Position numbers and translations under genes: made by a program. The notes beneath the pieces are model-generated. The model did not search any database. It was not told the DNA's origin and saw only the letters and a program-made list of their open reading frames with translations. 64,000 bases of DNA from JAJRTE01 sp964418585. Its GTDB lineage: Bacteria; Myxococcota_A; UBA796; JAJRTE01. Below are positions 17,715 through 26,651 of the stretch, in pieces. The stretch's first letter is position 1; the number at the start of each line of letters is the position of its first letter. The stretch covers positions 1 through 64,000 of the forward strand of contig CAYQMG010000147.1 of the NCBI GenBank assembly GCA_964418585.1. The letters run 5' to 3'.

Positions 17715-20700
17715 GGGGCAGAGGGTCCAGCAAGGTGGATGTTCTGCGACGTCTCGTCGAAGCCAACAAGGAGACCAACCTCACCGGGGTTGCCGGCTCC
17801 AGCGCCATCGCTTGCATTCTGGCTTCCCTCGCGGCCGGTCGCAACGGCCCCCTCCTTCAAGTGGCGCCCACCCGGTCCGACGCGGAGCGACTCGTATCCG
17901 ACCTCGAGTTCTTTCTGAGCAGCGCCCAAGGCGATGGAGATGCACCCCGGGTTCATCTGTACCCACCTCCAGATGTTCAGCCTTACGACACCTTGCAACC
18001 GCACGCTTCGCTGGCCATGCAACGACTTGCCGCGTTGCACCACCTTGGGACAGGAACCCCACACGCCGTGGTGGTCGCCCCGGCGGAGATGTTGCTCCGC
18101 CGGGTCCTCCCGCGGGCGATTCTCGCCGAGCACACCTGGACGCTCACCCAGGACCAGGAACTGGAACGCGACCGGCTGGTCTCCCAGTTGGTGTCCATCG
18201 GATACCTTTCGGTCGACATGGTGGAGGACCCCGGTTGCATGGCAGTGCGCGGCGGCGTGGTCGATGTCTTCTCCCCTGCCCATCAGGCGCCGATCCGTGT
18301 CGAGTTCCTCGGGGACACGATCGCCTCCCTGCGCACGTTCGACCCCGAGACCCAACGGTCCACCGGGGTGGTGACCCGGGCGGCGATCCTCCCGGTTCGA
18401 GAGGAGATTCTGACCCCGGACCACACGGCGCGTGCGGTACGGGAACTCAAACCCCTGTGCGACCGTCTCGGGTGTCCTGGGCACCTGCGACGCCAGATCG
18501 TGAACGATCTGGAGACAGGGATCTATTTTCCTGGAATTGAATACCTGTCTTGTATCATCTATCCTCGACTGGACTCGTTGTTGAGTCACGCGGTCCATCC
18601 AGCGGCTCGAGTATCCCTGTGGGATCCAGCCGGGTGCCGAAGGGCAATGGATCAGGCCTGGGACGAACTTCAGAAACGCCATGCGGGGGTGGACCAAACC
18701 GATGGGGTCTTTCCGGCCCCTGAGCAACTCTTCCTGACCCCGGAGAAGGCGTTCCACGAGGTCCTTCAGGCCGCCACATTGACGATTGGACACCCCATCG
18801 AAACCGCTTCCCGCAGGCCCCACACCGTATCCCTTACCTCGCGCCCCACCTCCGGCCTCCACGATCGCCTGACCGCTCACCTTCACGACGATCAGGCCAT
18901 CCCACTCCTGGCCGAACGCCTCCAGGAGTGGCTCGCCGACCACCACGACGTCTCCATCGTGGTTCGAAGCACCGTCCAGGCGGACCGGTTGGTACAACTC
19001 CTTGAACCTCATGGCGTTCCTCTCAAGAACCTCGAGCCGTTCCCCCATCCCGACCACCTGCTCGACGCCCTGCCCACCTCGCGCACCCCCACGGTTCGCA
19101 TTGTTCCCGGCCGGCTTTCCAGTGGATTTGTCCTGGTGGAGCAACGTCTGGTCGTTCTCTCCGAGGAGGACATCTTTGGGAAGCGACCCACCGGGAGCCA
19201 GAGTTCGAGCCGTGGGCTCAAGCACGCGATTTCGAGCTTTTCGCAACTGGCTCGAGGGGATTTCGTGGTTCACTCCCTGCACGGAGTGGGCATCTTCCGC
19301 GGGATCAAGAAGCTCGAAGTGGACGGCGTGGCCAACGACTTCGTCTTGCTCGAGTACGACGGTGGCGACCGTCTCTACCTGCCGGTGCACCGCCTGTCCC
19401 ACCTGTATCGATACACGGGTGGCGCGACACCTCCGCGCCTGGACCGGCTGGGGGGGGCCACGTTTGGACGCAAGAAACGCAAGGCTCGCCGCGCCATCCT
19501 CAGGCTTGCACACGAGTTGCTCAAACTTGGAGCCGCCCGCGCCGCCACCCCCGGGTTTGCCTTCAAGCCATTCGATCGTGAGATGGCCGAGTTTGGCGCC
19601 ACGTTCCCCTATGAGGAGACACCGGACCAGGCGGCCGCAATCCGCGAGGTCTTGAACGACATGTGTTCGCCCAGGCCGATGGACCGGCTGGTGTGCGGCG
19701 ACGTGGGCTACGGCAAGACCGAGGTGGCGGTCCGGGCATCCTACCTGGCTGTGCTCAATGGGAAGCAAGTAGCGGTGCTGGCGCCCACCACGGTGCTGGC
19801 CCTTCAGCATGCCCGGAGCTTTGCCGAGCGGTTCAAGCATACCCCGGTGACAGTGGAGATGCTGAGCCGATTCAAGTCATCTCGAGAACAGCGGGCGACA
19901 GTGGAGCGCGTCAAGCAGGGGTTGGTGGATATCGTGGTGGGCACGCACCGGCTCCTGTCTCCGGACGTGGGCTTCAAGGATCTCGGCCTCCTGGTGATCG
20001 ATGAAGAACAGCGCTTCGGCGTGGCGCACAAGGAGCGAATCAAGAAACTCGCGCTGAGTGTGGATGTGCTGACGCTGACTGCGACACCGATTCCGCGCAC
20101 CCTCTACATGGCCCTGTCCGGTGTACGCCATTTCAGCCTCATGGCCACCCCTCCACCCGGACGCCTGGCGGTGAGAACGCACCATCTAACCCATTCACCA
20201 ACTCGAGTTCAGGAAGCCATTCGCCGGGAGTTGCGTCGTGGAGGCCAGGTCTACTACGTGCACAATCGCGTTCACAATATCATGGAGACCGCCGACACGC
20301 TGCGCCGCCTGGTGCCCGAGGCCCGGATCGCAGTTGCGCACGGACAGATGAGCCCACGGCAGCTCGAGCGGGTCATGGTGGACTTCATTTTACGCAAGTA
20401 CGACGTCCTCTGCTGCACCTCGATCATCGAGAACGGCCTGGACATTCCTTCGGTGAACACGGTCATTGTGGACGACGCCGACCACCTTGGGCTGGCGCAG
20501 CTCTACCAGCTTCGGGGGCGCGTGGGCCGCTCGTCCACGCGGGCGTTTGCATACCTGTTTACGCGGCCTGGCAAGGAGCCCAACCGGGCGGCACAAAGAC
20601 GACTCCGTGCACTCGTCCAGTTCACCGACCTGGGATCAGGATTCCGTATTGCACGCGAGGATCTCGAGATCCGAGGGGCCGGGGACCTGCTCGGCCCTTC

Positions 20701-21244
20701 CCAGTCCGGCCACATTCAGGACGTGGGCATCGACACCTACTGCGAGCTTCTGGAGGAAGCGGTTCGGGAACTTCAAGGGGAGCAAGCGCACCTCGAGATC
20801 GAACCTGACATCGATCTCAAGGTGTCCGCGTTTTTCCCCGAGGACTACATCCCGGACCTGCCCACGCGCCTCCACTGCTACAAAACCCTTTCCCAGTGCA
20901 CCGATGAACACGCGGTCCAGGCGGCACTGGAAGAAATCGAAGACCGTTTCGGCCGCCTTCCCGAACCCGCACGACGCCTTGCTGACATCATGGCGATCAA
21001 CGCATTGCTGAAACGGCTTCGAATTTCCGGGCTCTCCTACGCGAGGCAACGGTTGGTCTTTCGATTCGACCAGACCACCCCGGTCGATCCCGGCCGAATG
21101 GTGGCCCTTGTGCACCAGGATCCGGAACAGTTTCGCCTCACCCCTGACGGTCGACTCGTCTGCTCGGTCAAGTCGGAAGCCGTGCTGGATCGGATTCAAA
21201 CGGCGAAAAAGGTCTTGCGGATGCTTTCCCAACGTGGTATGTGA
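17711..21244 (+). CDS. mfd: Transcription-repair coupling factor
   Basis: Mfd releases RNA polymerase stalled at lesions and recruits UvrA. The 1177-residue protein is close to the usual length of about 1150. The N-terminal UvrB-like domains include YPPPDVQPYDTLQPH; the RNA-polymerase interaction domain is at about 510-570 (RGDFVVHSLHGVGIFRG). The RecG-like motor has GDVGYGKTE (about 662), DEEQ (about 763) and the QLRGRVGRS motif VI. The C-terminal D7 domain has SAFFPEDYIPD and LEEIEDRFGRLPEPA. The ATG at 17711 overlaps the ABC-F stop by four bases. Confidence 0.96.
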   Translation: MRGRGSSKVDVLRRLVEANKETNLTGVAGSSAIACILASLAAGRNGPLLQVAPTRSDAERLVSDLEFFLSSAQGDGDAPRVHLYPPPDVQPYDTLQPHASLAMQRLAALHHLGTGTPHAVVVAPAEMLLRRVLPRAILAEHTWTLTQDQELERDRLVSQLVSIGYLSVDMVEDPGCMAVRGGVVDVFSPAHQAPIRVEFLGDTIASLRTFDPETQRSTGVVTRAAILPVREEILTPDHTARAVRELKPLCDRLGCPGHLRRQIVNDLETGIYFPGIEYLSCIIYPRLDSLLSHAVHPAARVSLWDPAGCRRAMDQAWDELQKRHAGVDQTDGVFPAPEQLFLTPEKAFHEVLQAATLTIGHPIETASRRPHTVSLTSRPTSGLHDRLTAHLHDDQAIPLLAERLQEWLADHHDVSIVVRSTVQADRLVQLLEPHGVPLKNLEPFPHPDHLLDALPTSRTPTVRIVPGRLSSGFVLVEQRLVVLSEEDIFGKRPTGSQSSSRGLKHAISSFSQLARGDFVVHSLHGVGIFRGIKKLEVDGVANDFVLLEYDGGDRLYLPVHRLSHLYRYTGGATPPRLDRLGGATFGRKKRKARRAILRLAHELLKLGAARAATPGFAFKPFDREMAEFGATFPYEETPDQAAAIREVLNDMCSPRPMDRLVCGDVGYGKTEVAVRASYLAVLNGKQVAVLAPTTVLALQHARSFAERFKHTPVTVEMLSRFKSSREQRATVERVKQGLVDIVVGTHRLLSPDVGFKDLGLLVIDEEQRFGVAHKERIKKLALSVDVLTLTATPIPRTLYMALSGVRHFSLMATPPPGRLAVRTHHLTHSPTRVQEAIRRELRRGGQVYYVHNRVHNIMETADTLRRLVPEARIAVAHGQMSPRQLERVMVDFILRKYDVLCCTSIIENGLDIPSVNTVIVDDADHLGLAQLYQLRGRVGRSSTRAFAYLFTRPGKEPNRAAQRRLRALVQFTDLGSGFRIAREDLEIRGAGDLLGPSQSGHIQDVGIDTYCELLEEAVRELQGEQAHLEIEPDIDLKVSAFFPEDYIPDLPTRLHCYKTLSQCTDEHAVQAALEEIEDRFGRLPEPARRLADIMAINALLKRLRISGLSYARQRLVFRFDQTTPVDPGRMVALVHQDPEQFRLTPDGRLVCSVKSEAVLDRIQTAKKVLRMLSQRGM

Positions 21245-21423
21245 ATCCGCTTGGATCTCACGATCAGAGGAGGGGTCCACCGAATAGGCTCGTAGCACTG
21301 CTGCCCTGGAAAATTCCGAGAGGAGAACGGGCAGCGCCGCCCGGTTGCAGAGTCCGCCGGGCAGCACCGACTGGTGCCCGTTTCGTTCACTGTGCCGCAA
21401 AACCTGCCAGGAGGGAAATCATC

Positions 21424-22491
21424 ATGACAAGGGGCTTCGGACTCAAGGGATTGATCATCGCCGGCTCCGCGCTGATCCTCGGGTCTGCCTGTGGTAACGG
21501 CTCACCCAGCACCGCCACACACAAGTCAGGGGCGTCCTCGCAGGATGTCGGCGACGTGCTTGCGATGGTCAACGACATGCCGATTGGCACCGAGGAGTTC
21601 GACCGGACCTACGCCCGCTCGCTTCCACGCCGGACCAGCGACGCCACGCAGGATGAGGAAGCCAAGAAGCGGGAAGTGCTCGATCGGCTGATCGCCGACA
21701 AGCTGTTGTACCAGGAAGCGCTCCGGCAGGGGCTCGACAAGGACCCCAAGATCCAACGGATGATGATCAACCAGCTCCTCCGGAAAGACGTGTACGGAAC
21801 GCTGCGAAACAGCGACATCTCCGATGAGGAGTTGCGAGCCTACTTCGAGGAGCACCGCGAGGAGTTCGTGGTTCCGGAGAAAGTTCAGGTACGGCGAATC
21901 CTCATCAAAAAGGGCGGTGACCTTTCCGACGAGGAAGCCAGAAAGAAAGCTGAAAAGATCCACGCTGCTGTCGTCGCCGATCCCGCTTCGTTCAAGGAGT
22001 GGGCCATGAAAGAGAGTCAGGACCCCTACGCGCGCCGCGGCGGCGACGTCGGGTTCATTTCTCGCGCCGGAAAGCCCGGCCTCGACTCCAAGGTGGTGGA
22101 AGAGGCCTTCAAGCTCGAGGTTGACCAGATCTCGCCGGTATTCGAGACGGACGAAGGCTACAATATCATACAGGTGGTCAACAAGCGTGATCGGGTGGAG
22201 CGTTCTTTCGAGCAGATGAAGGGAGCGGTGCTCCGGAGGGTCAAGACAGAGAAGTCGCGGAAGCTGCAGAAGGAATACATCGAGAACCTGAAGAAGAACG
22301 CCAAGATCGTGGTGAACGAGGACAAGCTCAAGGAGCACAAGCCCGAGGTGAAGGCCTCCCAGGGCGGGTTCCCGGGTATCCGTCCCATGATGCAGCCATC
22401 CGGTTTCAAGCGCACCCTTCCACCCAAGATGGAAGGCACCAAGGCGGAGAACAAGGAGGCACAGGAAAGCCACTCCGGGTCTTCCAAGTAA
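21424..22491 (+). CDS. PpiC-type peptidyl-prolyl isomerase lipoprotein
   Basis: The 355-residue protein is likely an envelope foldase. It has a lipoprotein signal (LILGSAC, Cys about 23), a SurA/PrsA-like N-terminal helical region (VLAMVNDMPIGTEEFDRTY, then REVLDRLIADKLLYQEALRQG) and one parvulin domain (VQVRRILIKKGG, GGDVGFISRAGKPGL, ISPVFETDEGYNIIQV). The C-terminal 70 residues are Lys/Glu-rich and poorly conserved in appearance. GGAGGG lies eight bases upstream of the ATG. The gene precedes surA on the same strand, separated by 129 bp. Confidence 0.9.
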   Translation: MTRGFGLKGLIIAGSALILGSACGNGSPSTATHKSGASSQDVGDVLAMVNDMPIGTEEFDRTYARSLPRRTSDATQDEEAKKREVLDRLIADKLLYQEALRQGLDKDPKIQRMMINQLLRKDVYGTLRNSDISDEELRAYFEEHREEFVVPEKVQVRRILIKKGGDLSDEEARKKAEKIHAAVVADPASFKEWAMKESQDPYARRGGDVGFISRAGKPGLDSKVVEEAFKLEVDQISPVFETDEGYNIIQVVNKRDRVERSFEQMKGAVLRRVKTEKSRKLQKEYIENLKKNAKIVVNEDKLKEHKPEVKASQGGFPGIRPMMQPSGFKRTLPPKMEGTKAENKEAQESHSGSSK

Positions 22492-22620
22492 TCCTCGGAC
22501 GCTCCACACCGGGATTTCCCGCACTGCGGCCGTACCCCGGTCCCGTCCTGATACCGGGAATCGGATGGCCGACACCCCCGATTCCAACTCGGGCGGTTCC
22601 CATCGAATGAGTGACCCGGC

Positions 22621-23592
22621 ATGAAACATCTCATTCTGATCCCTGTTCTCCTCGCCTTCATTCCAGCACCTCGAGCCCAGGCGGTCATCGTCGAACGGAT
22701 CGCTGCCATCGTGAACGAGGATGTCATCACCCTGTCCGAGGTGGACGAGCTGGTAGACTCGCTGCATGCACGGGAGTTGGAAGCCATCCAGGACCCGGAA
22801 GACCGGAAGGTCCGCCGCGATGAACTCAGGCGAAAGGTCCTCGACGAGATGATCGATCAGCGTATTTTGACTCAGCAATATGACCGTCTCCAGATCGTGG
22901 CCACGGACGAGGATGTGGATCGCATGGTGCAGGCGATCTGCCGCCAGAACGGGATCACGCTCGACACGCTGAAGAACGAGATCACGCGCCAGGGACTGAG
23001 CTACCAGGAGTATCTGAACCAGATCCGACAGCACATTCTGCAATCCAAGCTTGTGGAACAGCAGATACGCCCCCGCATCAGTGTCACCGAGGACGACATC
23101 AAGCAGATGTACACACGGCAACTTGGGGAACTCAGCACCAAAGAAGTCGTGGAACTTTCGGGAATCCTGGTCCTGTTGCCTCGAGGGGGTGGTCCCGAAT
23201 CGATGGACATTGCCCGACGCCGGGCAGAAGAGGCTCGCACCCTGCTGGAAGCCGGTCACAGCCCGGAGGAGATCGAGCGCCGGTACGCGGACGGGTCGGT
23301 GCGAAGCCTTGGGGCCATGGGCAAGTTCACCGAAGGCGAACTCATGGAGCCCCTCAACACCGCGGTATTCCAGCTTCAGCCTGGGAGCGTGACCGACCCT
23401 GTCGAGACCTCTCAGGGACTCTATGTGATCCAGGTGGTTTCGAGAGGGCACCAGGACCCGAAGGACATCCTTCCCTACGAGGAGGTGCGCGACCAGTTGT
23501 ATCAGCGGTACTACAATGAGCAGATCGAGACTCAGCTAGAGGTCTTCATCCGCAATGCGCGCCGGGATTCCCATGTCGAGATCCTCCTTTGA
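22621..23592 (+). CDS. surA: SurA-like periplasmic peptidyl-prolyl isomerase
   Basis: The 323-residue protein has a signal peptide (MKHLILIPVLLAFIPAPRAQA), a SurA N-terminal chaperone domain (VERIAAIVNEDVITLSEVDEL, LDEMIDQRILTQQ) and one parvulin domain (VELSGILVLLP, GAMGKFTEGEL, GSVTDPVETSQGLYVIQV). E. coli SurA has two parvulin domains; this shorter single-domain form is common outside gammaproteobacteria. It helps outer-membrane proteins fold during transit. It overlaps pdxA by 20 bp, an arrangement also known from E. coli (surA-pdxA). Confidence 0.9.
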   Translation: MKHLILIPVLLAFIPAPRAQAVIVERIAAIVNEDVITLSEVDELVDSLHARELEAIQDPEDRKVRRDELRRKVLDEMIDQRILTQQYDRLQIVATDEDVDRMVQAICRQNGITLDTLKNEITRQGLSYQEYLNQIRQHILQSKLVEQQIRPRISVTEDDIKQMYTRQLGELSTKEVVELSGILVLLPRGGGPESMDIARRRAEEARTLLEAGHSPEEIERRYADGSVRSLGAMGKFTEGELMEPLNTAVFQLQPGSVTDPVETSQGLYVIQVVSRGHQDPKDILPYEEVRDQLYQRYYNEQIETQLEVFIRNARRDSHVEILL

Positions 23593-24613
23593 CTCCACCA
23601 CCCCGACTGTGGCCATCACGGCCGGCGACCCGAACGGTATTGGCCCCGAGATCATCGCCAAGGCCTTGCACCACCACGACCGCACGAAGTGCTTGCCTGT
23701 CGTGATCGGCGATCCCGCCGTTCTTGAGCCCTGCTTCGCGCGTTGGGCACCTGGAACCACCCTGGTGCCAGCAGGGGAGGGCAGTGCGGCGGGGAGCACA
23801 CCTGGTCCCCACCATATCCTGACCATCGATCCGACGCCTGACCCTCACTACCTCTTTCCGTCCATCCCGGAAGCGGTCTACATCCAGCATGCGGTGGAAG
23901 GGTGCCTTTCCGGACGATACCAGGCCATGGTGACCGCCCCCATCTGCAAGCACGCCATGTACGCGCGCGGGTTCCGGTTCCCCGGCCACACGGAATTCGT
24001 TGCTCACCTCACCGGCGTATCGGACCCGACCATGATGTTCGTCGCAGACGGACTTCGCGTCAGCCTGGTGACCATCCACCTGCCACTCGGCCGCGCCATC
24101 GAGCAGGTCACTCACACGTCGGTATGCCGCACCATCCGCGTCACAGCGCAGGCTCTCCAGGATCTGTTCGGCGTTGCCAACCCCAGTATCGCCGTGTGCG
24201 GTCTCAACCCTCACGCTGGAGAGGAGGGCCATCTGGGCCGCGAGGAACAGGTGACCATCATTCCCGCCATCGCGGAAGTCCGGGCCGAGGGACTCGACAT
24301 CAAGGGCCCGCTCCCGTCCGATTCACTCTTCCCACTTGCAGTGGAGGGCAAGTTCGACGCTGTGGTCGCCATGTACCACGACCAGGGTCTGATCCCTGTC
24401 AAGCTCTTGAGTTTCCGCCAGGCAGTGAACTTGACGGTGGGAATTCCCATCGTGCGGGCCTCGGTGGACCATGGCGTGGCCTACGACCTGGCAGGCAAAG
24501 GCGTGGCAGACCCCTCGAGCTTGCGCGCGGCGCTTCGCGTCGCTGCGGAGATCGCGAACCGACGTTTGCGGGGTGGCGGGCAAGAAGCGACAGGGAGCAG
24601 CAAGGAGGCATGA
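23573..24613 (+). CDS. pdxA: 4-hydroxythreonine-4-phosphate dehydrogenase
   Basis: PdxA oxidises 4-phosphohydroxy-threonine in the DXP-dependent pyridoxal phosphate pathway. The 346-residue protein has the N-terminal VAITAGDPNGIGPEI, VTAPICKHAMYARGF, the metal-binding GLNPHAGE and AMYHDQGLIPVK, and the late VRASVDHGVAYDLAGKG. Two nearby ATGs are possible, 23555 and 23573; neither has a strong ribosome-binding site, and I prefer the shorter because family members begin close to the TVAITAGDP strand. It ends 34 bp from the convergent atpE. Confidence 0.94.
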   Translation: MSRSSFDSTTPTVAITAGDPNGIGPEIIAKALHHHDRTKCLPVVIGDPAVLEPCFARWAPGTTLVPAGEGSAAGSTPGPHHILTIDPTPDPHYLFPSIPEAVYIQHAVEGCLSGRYQAMVTAPICKHAMYARGFRFPGHTEFVAHLTGVSDPTMMFVADGLRVSLVTIHLPLGRAIEQVTHTSVCRTIRVTAQALQDLFGVANPSIAVCGLNPHAGEEGHLGREEQVTIIPAIAEVRAEGLDIKGPLPSDSLFPLAVEGKFDAVVAMYHDQGLIPVKLLSFRQAVNLTVGIPIVRASVDHGVAYDLAGKGVADPSSLRAALRVAAEIANRRLRGGGQEATGSSKEA

Positions 24614-24647
24614 AGGGGGGTGCCTCGAACTGGAGGGGCGACGCCGA

Positions 24648-24962
24648 CTAGCCGATGGTGGTCCAAAGCAGGATGGCGACGACGAAGCAGTAGATCACCA
24701 GGGACTCGATCAAGGCCAACCCAATGATCATGGGTGTGAAGATCTTGTCGGAGGCGGAGGGGTTGCGCGCGATGCCCTGAAGCGCAGAGGAAGCGGACCA
24801 GCCCTGCCCGATGGCTCCGCCGAACGCGCCGAGTCCGATCGCGAGACCCGCAGCCAATGCCAACATGGCCCGATAGTCGGTGGCACCACCGTCCTGAGCA
24901 AATGCGACAGGAGCGATGGATATGAACGCCAGAGCAGCCAAGAAAAGGGACGCCTTCTTCAT
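24648..24962 (-). CDS. atpE: ATP synthase F0 subunit c
   Basis: This is the rotor-ring proteolipid, 104 residues, with two helices and the conserved ARNP loop (65-68). The ion-binding carboxylate is Glu86 in IESLVIY. Gln53 in GQG, Ser87 and Tyr91 match positions that coordinate sodium in Ilyobacter tartaricus subunit c (Gln32, Glu65, Ser66, Tyr70), but the Thr67 equivalent is Leu88, so ion choice is unclear. The N-terminus looks like a cleavable signal peptide (MKKASLFLAALAFISIAPVAFA), an extra segment compared with E. coli. GGAGG lies eight bases upstream of the ATG. No F1 genes follow. Confidence 0.95.
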   Translation of the reverse strand: MKKASLFLAALAFISIAPVAFAQDGGATDYRAMLALAAGLAIGLGAFGGAIGQGWSASSALQGIARNPSASDKIFTPMIIGLALIESLVIYCFVVAILLWTTIG

Positions 24963-25076
24963 CAAACAGTCCTCCTCGTTGAGAAAAAGTCTACAATGTC
25001 CACTGGGGCCATGCTTTTTCAGGCCTCCTGCGACCGGCCCCCGCGCGGCGCGGGCAGCCGTTGATGAACCGAAATC

Positions 25077-25817
25077 TCAATGAGCATGAGCCTCAGCCAT
25101 CGAGATGTAGACGACGGACAGCAGTGAAAACACGAATGCTTGCACGAAAGCCACGAACATGCCAAGCACCAGGAAAAAGACAGGAATCAAGAGACCCAGG
25201 TACTGGGAGAACACTTCCGGGATGAGCTGAGAGAAGATGCCCAACACGATGTGGTCTCCGTTGATGTTCCCAAAGAGACGAATCGCCAGGGTAACCGGTC
25301 TGACACAATGGCTGATCAATTCCACCACGACCATGAGTGGTGCCAGCCACAAGACCGGTCCGGCGAAATGCTTGAGGTACGCGCCGAGTCCCTGCTCCTT
25401 CACACCGACCACGTGATAGGTGACGAAGACGAAGACACCCATGGCCAGATTGTTGTTGATGTTGTCAGTCGGGGGCAACAAACCGGGTATCAAGCCAAGG
25501 AGATTCGAGACGAGGATGTAGATGAACAGGGTCCCGATGAGCCAGAAGTAGCGTGGCGCGCTGTCGCCCAGAAGTCCGCTCATCATGCCAAGGATTTTCT
25601 CCGTATAGAAATCGAAGATATTCCGCACGGTCACCCGGTCCTCGGGAATGAGGTCCGCACTGCTGCTCTCCGGGGTGACGCGCTTGATTTTCCCGGTGGC
25701 GAGCAACGCCATGATCGTGAGCACCGCGACCACGAGCCAGGAATGGGCCACTGCCAGGAGTTCATGATTGTGACCGATTGCCGGGATGTACATGAACCAA
25801 CTGAAATTCTCAGGCAT
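25077..25817 (-). CDS. atpB: ATP synthase F0 subunit a
   Basis: The 246-residue membrane stator channel has five or six hydrophobic helices. The essential arginine is Arg180 in RPVTLAIRLFGNINGDH, the region that faces the c-ring carboxylate. The C-terminal helix ends in YISMAEAHAH. It overlaps the upstream subunit I gene by eight bases and lies 114 bp before atpE, so atpZ-atpI-atpB-atpE form one minus-strand operon. Confidence 0.96.
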   Translation of the reverse strand: MPENFSWFMYIPAIGHNHELLAVAHSWLVVAVLTIMALLATGKIKRVTPESSSADLIPEDRVTVRNIFDFYTEKILGMMSGLLGDSAPRYFWLIGTLFIYILVSNLLGLIPGLLPPTDNINNNLAMGVFVFVTYHVVGVKEQGLGAYLKHFAGPVLWLAPLMVVVELISHCVRPVTLAIRLFGNINGDHIVLGIFSQLIPEVFSQYLGLLIPVFFLVLGMFVAFVQAFVFSLLSVVYISMAEAHAH

Positions 25818-26223
25818 CCGTCGTCTCCGAATTCATCCCTGGGTATCCGGCGGCATGGATCAAGCTGACCCCAAGCACCGAAACCACAGCCACCGAGAGC
25901 CCTACCGCGAATCCAATCGGGTCGACCTGCCCACTGAGCAACAGGACGGCCACCATTGTCATCAGGAAAAGGAACTTGAAGCTCAGCTTCACTCCGATCG
26001 CGGCGCCGCTCGTCGCTCTCTCACGGACCGGTCGCAGTATACGTACCAAAAGCGCGAAGTTGCCGACTGATATCAACCCACCTGTGACAACCCCGAGCGT
26101 CGTTCGCTTTTCGTACGCCAGCAGCAGACTTCCGACCGTCAACGCCAGCAGCAGCAACCAGTTGCACCACTGCACGGTCCTCAACAAGCGAGTACCCCAG
26201 TGGTCATTTGTCACCACTGCCAT
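25810..26223 (-). CDS. atpI: ATP synthase subunit I-like membrane protein
   Basis: The 137-residue protein has four hydrophobic segments (about 20-36, 43-60, 80-95 and 104-125), the layout of the ATP synthase I family (PF03899-like), which helps assemble the c-ring. The gene sits between atpZ and atpB with overlaps of 20 and eight bases. Sequence similarity of this family is low, so the name rests on topology and position. Confidence 0.82.
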   Translation of the reverse strand: MAVVTNDHWGTRLLRTVQWCNWLLLLALTVGSLLLAYEKRTTLGVVTGGLISVGNFALLVRILRPVRERATSGAAIGVKLSFKFLFLMTMVAVLLLSGQVDPIGFAVGLSVAVVSVLGVSLIHAAGYPGMNSETTDA

Positions 26224-26467
26224 TCCGTCCGTCCAGACTGTTCATCCACCGAAGGTACCAGATCACCCTGACGAACGCGGCAATGGTACCGAGCAACGTG
26301 CCGGCCACGAGGGCAACAGGCTTGCTTCCCAATCGGCCGTCTATTTCCATGCCGACCCAGGCTCCTGCGCCCACACAGGCAGCCACCTCGAACCCCATGC
26401 CACTGAATGCGAGCCACTTGGTCAAGGGTTTCACGCCGCGGCTCCCATCCGTCTGCCCGGATTGCAT
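26204..26467 (-). CDS. atpZ: AtpZ/AtpI family F0F1 assembly protein
   Basis: The short protein (87 residues) has two transmembrane helices. The first contains the Gly-rich GMGFEVAACVGAGAWVGMEID typical of ATPase gene 1 (AtpZ) proteins and is followed by LGSKPVALVAGTLLGTIAAFV. AtpZ has been proposed to act with AtpI on magnesium or c-ring assembly. It is the first gene of the F0 operon, about 40 nt downstream of the predicted transcription start. Confidence 0.85.
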   Translation of the reverse strand: MQSGQTDGSRGVKPLTKWLAFSGMGFEVAACVGAGAWVGMEIDGRLGSKPVALVAGTLLGTIAAFVRVIWYLRWMNSLDGRNGSGDK

Positions 26468-26515
26468 TGCGCACCCTGGGGTGCTGGTACTCGGGGTGCC
26501 AAAACGAGTTGGCGA

Positions 26516-26544
26516 TTCATATCATAAGGGTTCGCGGTTGTCAA
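26516..26544 (-). promoter_or_regulatory. Sigma-70-like promoter of the ATP synthase F0 operon
   Basis: Minus strand: perfect TTGACA (26539-26544), 17-bp spacer, TATGAA (26516-26521, 4/6). A start near 26509 leaves a leader of about 40 nt to atpZ. This is among the best promoter matches in the window. Confidence 0.65.
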
Positions 26545-26651
26545 ACCGTTTTTGTGTCGCTATCCCGGTCCCTTACTCATACATGAGTCTGCCATGGGTC
26601 CGAACTCGTTTCACCGCCTCCAGACAGCCCGAACCCAGCCCGTTGGAACTC

